49,365 nt of DNA from a virus, in IMG/VR virus record IMGVR_UViG_3300017605_000885, positions 1 through 49,365 of that record. One strand, written 5' to 3'. The position numbers and the translations under genes were made by a program. Numbering within the stretch: the first letter of the stretch is position 1; each line of letters opens with the position of its first letter. Below are positions 46,381 through 49,365 of this stretch, piece after piece. The notes beneath the pieces are model-generated. The model saw only the letters and a program-made list of their open reading frames with translations, made no database searches and had not been told where the DNA came from.

Positions 46381-46752
46381 TTAGAGCTCCGTCGCCACTT
46401 CGTCGACTTCTAACCAGTAGTCGTACTTGTAGGAACCGAGGATGCTAAGAGGCATAATCTCATAGGCGAAGTAGGCACCGGCTCCTGACGAGTCCTCCGT
46501 CCAGAATGGGACCACGTTACCAATCTTTCCAAGTGAGGAGACACTGAGGCCGATGGGACTCGTGTACGTCTGAGTTATTCCGTCTGGGTCCTTGTACTTG
46601 AATGAAAAGTAGAGAACCCCCGCCGTTGCCGTGTCTTGGATTCTGACGTGATAGGTGAGCCTGCAGAGCTTCTTGTCTCCAAGTCCCGAGACCGCGCTGA
46701 GTGTTACGCCTGATGACTTGCCCTTTTCGCTATACAGATAGACCGTCGACAT
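46381..46752 (-). CDS. Tail-fibre-region protein, 123 aa
   Basis: I start at the ATG at 46752 (MSTVYLYSEKGKSSG), after GAGGCAAAAG. Beta-rich, with strands TYHVRIQDTATAGVLYFSF and a C-terminal YWLEVDEVATEL, typical of a small immunoglobulin-like or jelly-roll fold in fibre accessory proteins. It follows the collagen-like fibre gene. Function unknown. Confidence 0.65.
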   Translation of the reverse strand: MSTVYLYSEKGKSSGVTLSAVSGLGDKKLCRLTYHVRIQDTATAGVLYFSFKYKDPDGITQTYTSPIGLSVSSLGKIGNVVPFWTEDSSGAGAYFAYEIMPLSILGSYKYDYWLEVDEVATEL

Positions 46753-46769
46753 CTTTTGCCTCTTCTCTC

Positions 46770-48206
46770 TCAACCGACGTGCGCAGTGACTACGAGCGCG
46801 GAATCGGAGCCGTTGCCGCCAGAGCCGCCCGTCTTGGTTGCGTTGCCGTTCGATATTGCCGTTCCGCCAGCTCCACCGCCGCCTCCGGGGAAGCCACCGT
46901 TGCCGCCGTTACCGCCAGTTCGGTTGGTGGATACCGTGGTGCTGTTGGCGCTACCTCCAGCGCCTCCGCCCTGTCCTCCGTAGAGGCATCCGACGCCGTT
47001 GCCACCATTGCCCCCGTTGCCCCCATTGGCGTTTACCGCTCCAGCTGAGCCAACTCCACCTCCCCCTCTGGCTACCGAGTAATCGCCTCCCGCGGCGCCA
47101 CCGTCGCTTCCTTGGTGAGCGTTTGCGCCAGCTGAGCCGGCACTGTTTACATCGCCGCTTGCTCCACCTCCCCCACATCCGAAGACCGAGGTACCTCCAC
47201 CTGTTGGTGTTGTGGAGCCAGCGCCAGCCCCGCTTCCGCCTCCCCATACTGCTCTTTGGCCACTGTTTACGGGATTGCCCGTAAGACAACCGGCACCACC
47301 GAATGCAGCGTTTTCGCCAGTGCCACCACCAGGGTCTCCGCCACTTGTGGAAGACGTGGAAGCGTCACCGCCCTGTCCGGTTCCCATTATCCCGCCGCCG
47401 CCTCCGCCGGCGCGTGTTCCGTTGCCTCCTCTTCCACCAGCGCCACCACCAGCACGCCAAAGAACGCCAGCGCTCGCTGCCGATCCGCTGATTCCAAAGT
47501 TGGACCCAGTAGTTACGCCAGCTCCGGCAACGACTGTTGCGCCTCCCGCACCGCCAAGAGGAAGCGTAAACGTAATTGGAAGGGCAGCAAGTACCTGTTG
47601 GCGAGTAAGCCACACCTCCCAAGTTGCGGCACCGCCACCACCCGTAGAACCTGGCCCGCTGGTGCTCTGAATGGCTTGCCCGCTAGCCCCACCTCCGCCG
47701 GATCCGGTCCCCCAGAAGTGGAATAGCCCGCCATCGGGAACGTCTGATGCCGTGGTCCATGATGCCGGTGCGGCAGCGACGGTAACACCAGCGAACGTCG
47801 TGCCTATCTGAGCGGACGAGGCGTTGACGTAGACGACACGAGACAGGTAACCGGGAGACGTTCCTGTTGCTCCCGGGTTGGCGGCTCCGGTGGCTCCGGT
47901 AGCTCCAGTAGCTCCAGTAGCGCCCGTGGCACCGGTTGCCCCGGTTGCACCGGTTGGTCCCGTGGCGCCGGTTGGCCCTGTGGGACCAGTCGCGCCTGTC
48001 GCCCCGGTTGGTCCAGTGGGTCCTGTGGCCCCATCGCTTCCAGCGGGTCCAGTTGCTCCGGTTGGCCCTGGAGTGGCCTCGAAGTCTTCTACTGCGGTTA
48101 CGAGCTCACCGAGGAACTGAAGCAGCTCCCGGTTGATGAAGTAACCTATGTCCTCTAGCTTCTCTTTTACCGGAAGCTTTCTCAGTTTCTTGAGAATGCT
48201 AGGCAA
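46770..48206 (-). CDS. Collagen-like, Gly-rich tail fibre protein, 478 aa
   Basis: N-terminal 45 residues are helical (the likely anchor), residues 46-114 are Gly-X-Y collagen repeats (GPTGATG type), and then come a small domain and a long Gly/Ala/Ser-rich region up to the end with many GG runs. Collagen-like segments form trimeric rods in phage fibres, and the Gly-rich end may be a beta-prism or receptor-binding tip. It sits after the ejection proteins in the circular order. Confidence 0.85.
   Translation of the reverse strand: MPSILKKLRKLPVKEKLEDIGYFINRELLQFLGELVTAVEDFEATPGPTGATGPAGSDGATGPTGPTGATGATGPTGPTGATGPTGATGATGATGATGATGATGATGAANPGATGTSPGYLSRVVYVNASSAQIGTTFAGVTVAAAPASWTTASDVPDGGLFHFWGTGSGGGGASGQAIQSTSGPGSTGGGGAATWEVWLTRQQVLAALPITFTLPLGGAGGATVVAGAGVTTGSNFGISGSAASAGVLWRAGGGAGGRGGNGTRAGGGGGGIMGTGQGGDASTSSTSGGDPGGGTGENAAFGGAGCLTGNPVNSGQRAVWGGGSGAGAGSTTPTGGGTSVFGCGGGGASGDVNSAGSAGANAHQGSDGGAAGGDYSVARGGGGVGSAGAVNANGGNGGNGGNGVGCLYGGQGGGAGGSANSTTVSTNRTGGNGGNGGFPGGGGGAGGTAISNGNATKTGGSGGNGSDSALVVTAHVG
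47865..48071 (-). repeat. Collagen-like Gly-X-Y coding repeat
   Basis: In-frame, imperfect nine-base units encoding Gly-Ala-Thr and Gly-Pro-Thr run across about 200 bases inside the fibre gene. Such repeats vary in copy number by slippage and recombination, and can change fibre length. Confidence 0.85.
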
Positions 48207-48240
48207 TGCTTAGCTCGACCTTCTGGGTAACTAAGGAGGA

Positions 48241-48654
48241 TTAGCGGTAGAGGAACTCGACCGTTCCGGTGTTCCTGACTGAGAATGCCGCTGAACCGCC
48301 GGCAACGACCAGAACGATTGTGTCTCCCCTGCTGACGGCAATCTCGGTCGTGAGGTTCTGACCTATGTTCTGCCCGGTTAGAATCGTTGCCGAAAGGGCT
48401 GAAGCCACACCATTGACACTGATTGCTGCAGTCGAGTCACCGGCAACTGCGGATGGGGCTGCCAGTGTGAGGTTCTTGATCACGCCGTTTCTGGTGACCT
48501 GGAACGTGTGCGAGGCAGTGGAAGCGCTGGATCCAGTGGCCTGAGTTGACTGCCCGCCCTGAAAGGCTTGTCCGGCAGTGGCTCCTAGACCACCAGTGGT
48601 GAAGTAGAGCAGCTGGCTATGGCCTAGGTTCTGCCAGTAAGGACTAATAGCCAT
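48241..48654 (-). CDS. Beta-rich virion protein, 137 aa
   Basis: Starts MAISPYWQNLGHSQLLYFTT. The sequence is Ser/Thr/Ala/Gly-rich with alternating strands (SHTFQVTRNGVIKNLTLAAP), typical of jelly-roll virion or fibre accessory proteins. No charged helices. It lies between the 126-residue virion protein and the fibre gene. Confidence 0.7.
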   Translation of the reverse strand: MAISPYWQNLGHSQLLYFTTGGLGATAGQAFQGGQSTQATGSSASTASHTFQVTRNGVIKNLTLAAPSAVAGDSTAAISVNGVASALSATILTGQNIGQNLTTEIAVSRGDTIVLVVAGGSAAFSVRNTGTVEFLYR

Positions 48655-48657
48655 GGC

Positions 48658-49038
48658 TCAGAAGTTCGCTCCCCGATCGACAGAATCGATTGCCAGATCG
48701 ACCGAGAACGCGGTTTGGGGAGTAGCGCCGTTCGTGTAGAGGATGCGCCAGTTCTTGTGAGGCGCGACATAGAAGGCGCCTTCGTTGGAGACGTTGGCGT
48801 TGGAGATGGTCTGAGACGCAACGGTAACCCAAGTGGTTCCATCAGCTGACTTCTGAAGCGTGCAAGTGTTGTTGGTGTTCTGGTCAGCGGAGATGCTGAA
48901 GTCGGCCCAGTAGAGCTGGTAGTGAGGAGCTGCATCTAAGCCGAATGCGGTGATCGTGTTGAACAAGGTCACCACCTCGGCGTTGCCGGGCAGTGCGGTT
49001 CCCTTGTATGGAACGTATGTCTTGCCTGAATCGGTCAT
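48658..49038 (-). CDS. Beta-rich virion protein, 126 aa
   Basis: Starts MTDSGKTYVPYKGTALPGNA. Contains a discoidin-like beta pattern (TCTLQKSADGTTWVTVASQT, then NWRILYTNGATPQ). Similar modules lie in phage fibres and baseplates and bind the host surface or other virion proteins. It starts 10 bases after the giant ejection protein ends. Confidence 0.7.
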   Translation of the reverse strand: MTDSGKTYVPYKGTALPGNAEVVTLFNTITAFGLDAAPHYQLYWADFSISADQNTNNTCTLQKSADGTTWVTVASQTISNANVSNEGAFYVAPHKNWRILYTNGATPQTAFSVDLAIDSVDRGANF

Positions 49039-49047
49039 GGAAACCTT

Positions 49048-49365
49048 TCACGGAGAGGGTTGCTCTTCCTCTTGGGATTCATCACCAAAGAGGAGATTGT
49101 AAAGGCTGACGGCATCGTTGCCGTATCTCGCGCCGACGCTTCCCCTGCTAATGTCGAAGAATCGCCGTCCTGGATCAGCCACGCCAGCGCGCCACAGATG
49201 CTCCATGATGTCCTGTGGTCCAGAATCGAGCGGATTGCGACCAGCGCCAGACAGGATGCCCGCTACCCTGTCGAGACGAGGGCCAGCGGTATCCGCAACG
49301 CGACTAACCAGACCTTCTCCTTTGGTTCCGAGAAAGTGACGGTTCTTGAGGTCTAGCCAACCAGC
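49048..49365 (-). CDS. C-terminal end of the giant ejection protein (continues from base 1; last 141 bases duplicated)
   Basis: In the circular genome this carries the last 58 codons plus a TGA at 49048-49050 of the protein that starts at 3573. Bases 49225-49365 repeat 1-141 in the same frame. The C-terminus reads an alpha-helical segment (GPQDIMEHLWRAGVADPGRR), then SVGARYGNDAVSLYNLL, and an acidic tail. Confidence 0.8.
   Translation of the reverse strand, partial: AGWLDLKNRHFLGTKGEGLVSRVADTAGPRLDRVAGILSGAGRNPLDSGPQDIMEHLWRAGVADPGRRFFDISRGSVGARYGNDAVSLYNLLFGDESQEEEQPSP
49225..49365. repeat. 141-bp terminal direct repeat, right copy (circularity overlap)
   Basis: Identical to bases 1-141. 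Removing one copy yields a 49,224-bp circle in which the giant minus-strand gene is intact. Confidence 0.95.

Noticed and set aside
47865-48071. CRISPR-like or regulatory tandem repeat
   Set aside because: The units are in-frame Gly-X-Y codons of a collagen-like fibre with no spacers.

Overview
The window is a complete circular genome of a temperate, short-tailed (podovirus-like, P22-type layout) bacteriophage, with a unit length of 49,224 bp. Bases 1-141 are repeated exactly at 49225-49365. One minus-strand gene reads through that joint in a single frame: 1,191 codons from 3573 to 1, then 59 codons from 49224 to 49048, giving a 1,249-residue product. The contig ends are therefore an assembly cut in a circle. 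The host cannot be named from the sequence. A lysis cassette with an M15 peptidase, good Shine-Dalgarno sites and an attP core matching the 3' half of a bacterial tRNA-Leu(GAG) show that it is a bacterium.

Two transcription blocks divide the circle. The leftward (minus) late block starts near 24,640, runs down to base 1, wraps, and ends at 44,892. In order it encodes a RusA-like resolvase, a DUF3310 protein, small packaging-region proteins, terminase large subunit, portal, accessory head proteins, scaffold, major capsid, a beta-helix virion protein, P22-like tail accessory factors, a tailspike-like protein, a gp10-like protein, three large putative DNA-ejection proteins, a collagen-like fibre and its neighbours, and the lysis genes. 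The rightward (plus) early block starts at a TATAAT promoter at 24,656 and runs to 44,987. It holds many small unrecognised genes, then a DNA-metabolism set (SLOG protein, adenine methylase, ERF annealing protein, PD-(D/E)XK nuclease, SF2 helicase), then an excisionase-like protein, tyrosine integrase, attP, dUTPase and small zinc-ribbon-like proteins.

Three things stand out. First, the terminase P-loop is split between its Lys and Ser by a 301-residue intein. It starts with Ala and carries the Trp/Cys/Thr triad of class 3 inteins, and both catalytic aspartates of its embedded LAGLIDADG nuclease are gone. Second, the largest non-coding gap (about 25.2-26.08 kb) is full of ordered complementary helices and looks like a large structured phage RNA. 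I cannot match it to a known family. Third, the early genes between 26.4 and 35 kb repeat one architecture: a gene, a strong intergenic hairpin, then a start-associated motif (GGAG-TTACCC) directly before the next ATG. It resembles the start-associated sequences of cluster K mycobacteriophages.

Working together, the early block would prepare replication, recombination, methylation and lysogeny (integrase plus excisionase at a tRNA-Leu attP). The late block would package DNA through a terminase that must first splice out its intein, build the particle, and lyse the host. I found no classical CI-type repressor. Candidate regulators are two small Cro/CI-type HTH proteins inside the late block and one leftward winged-helix-like gene inside the early block.
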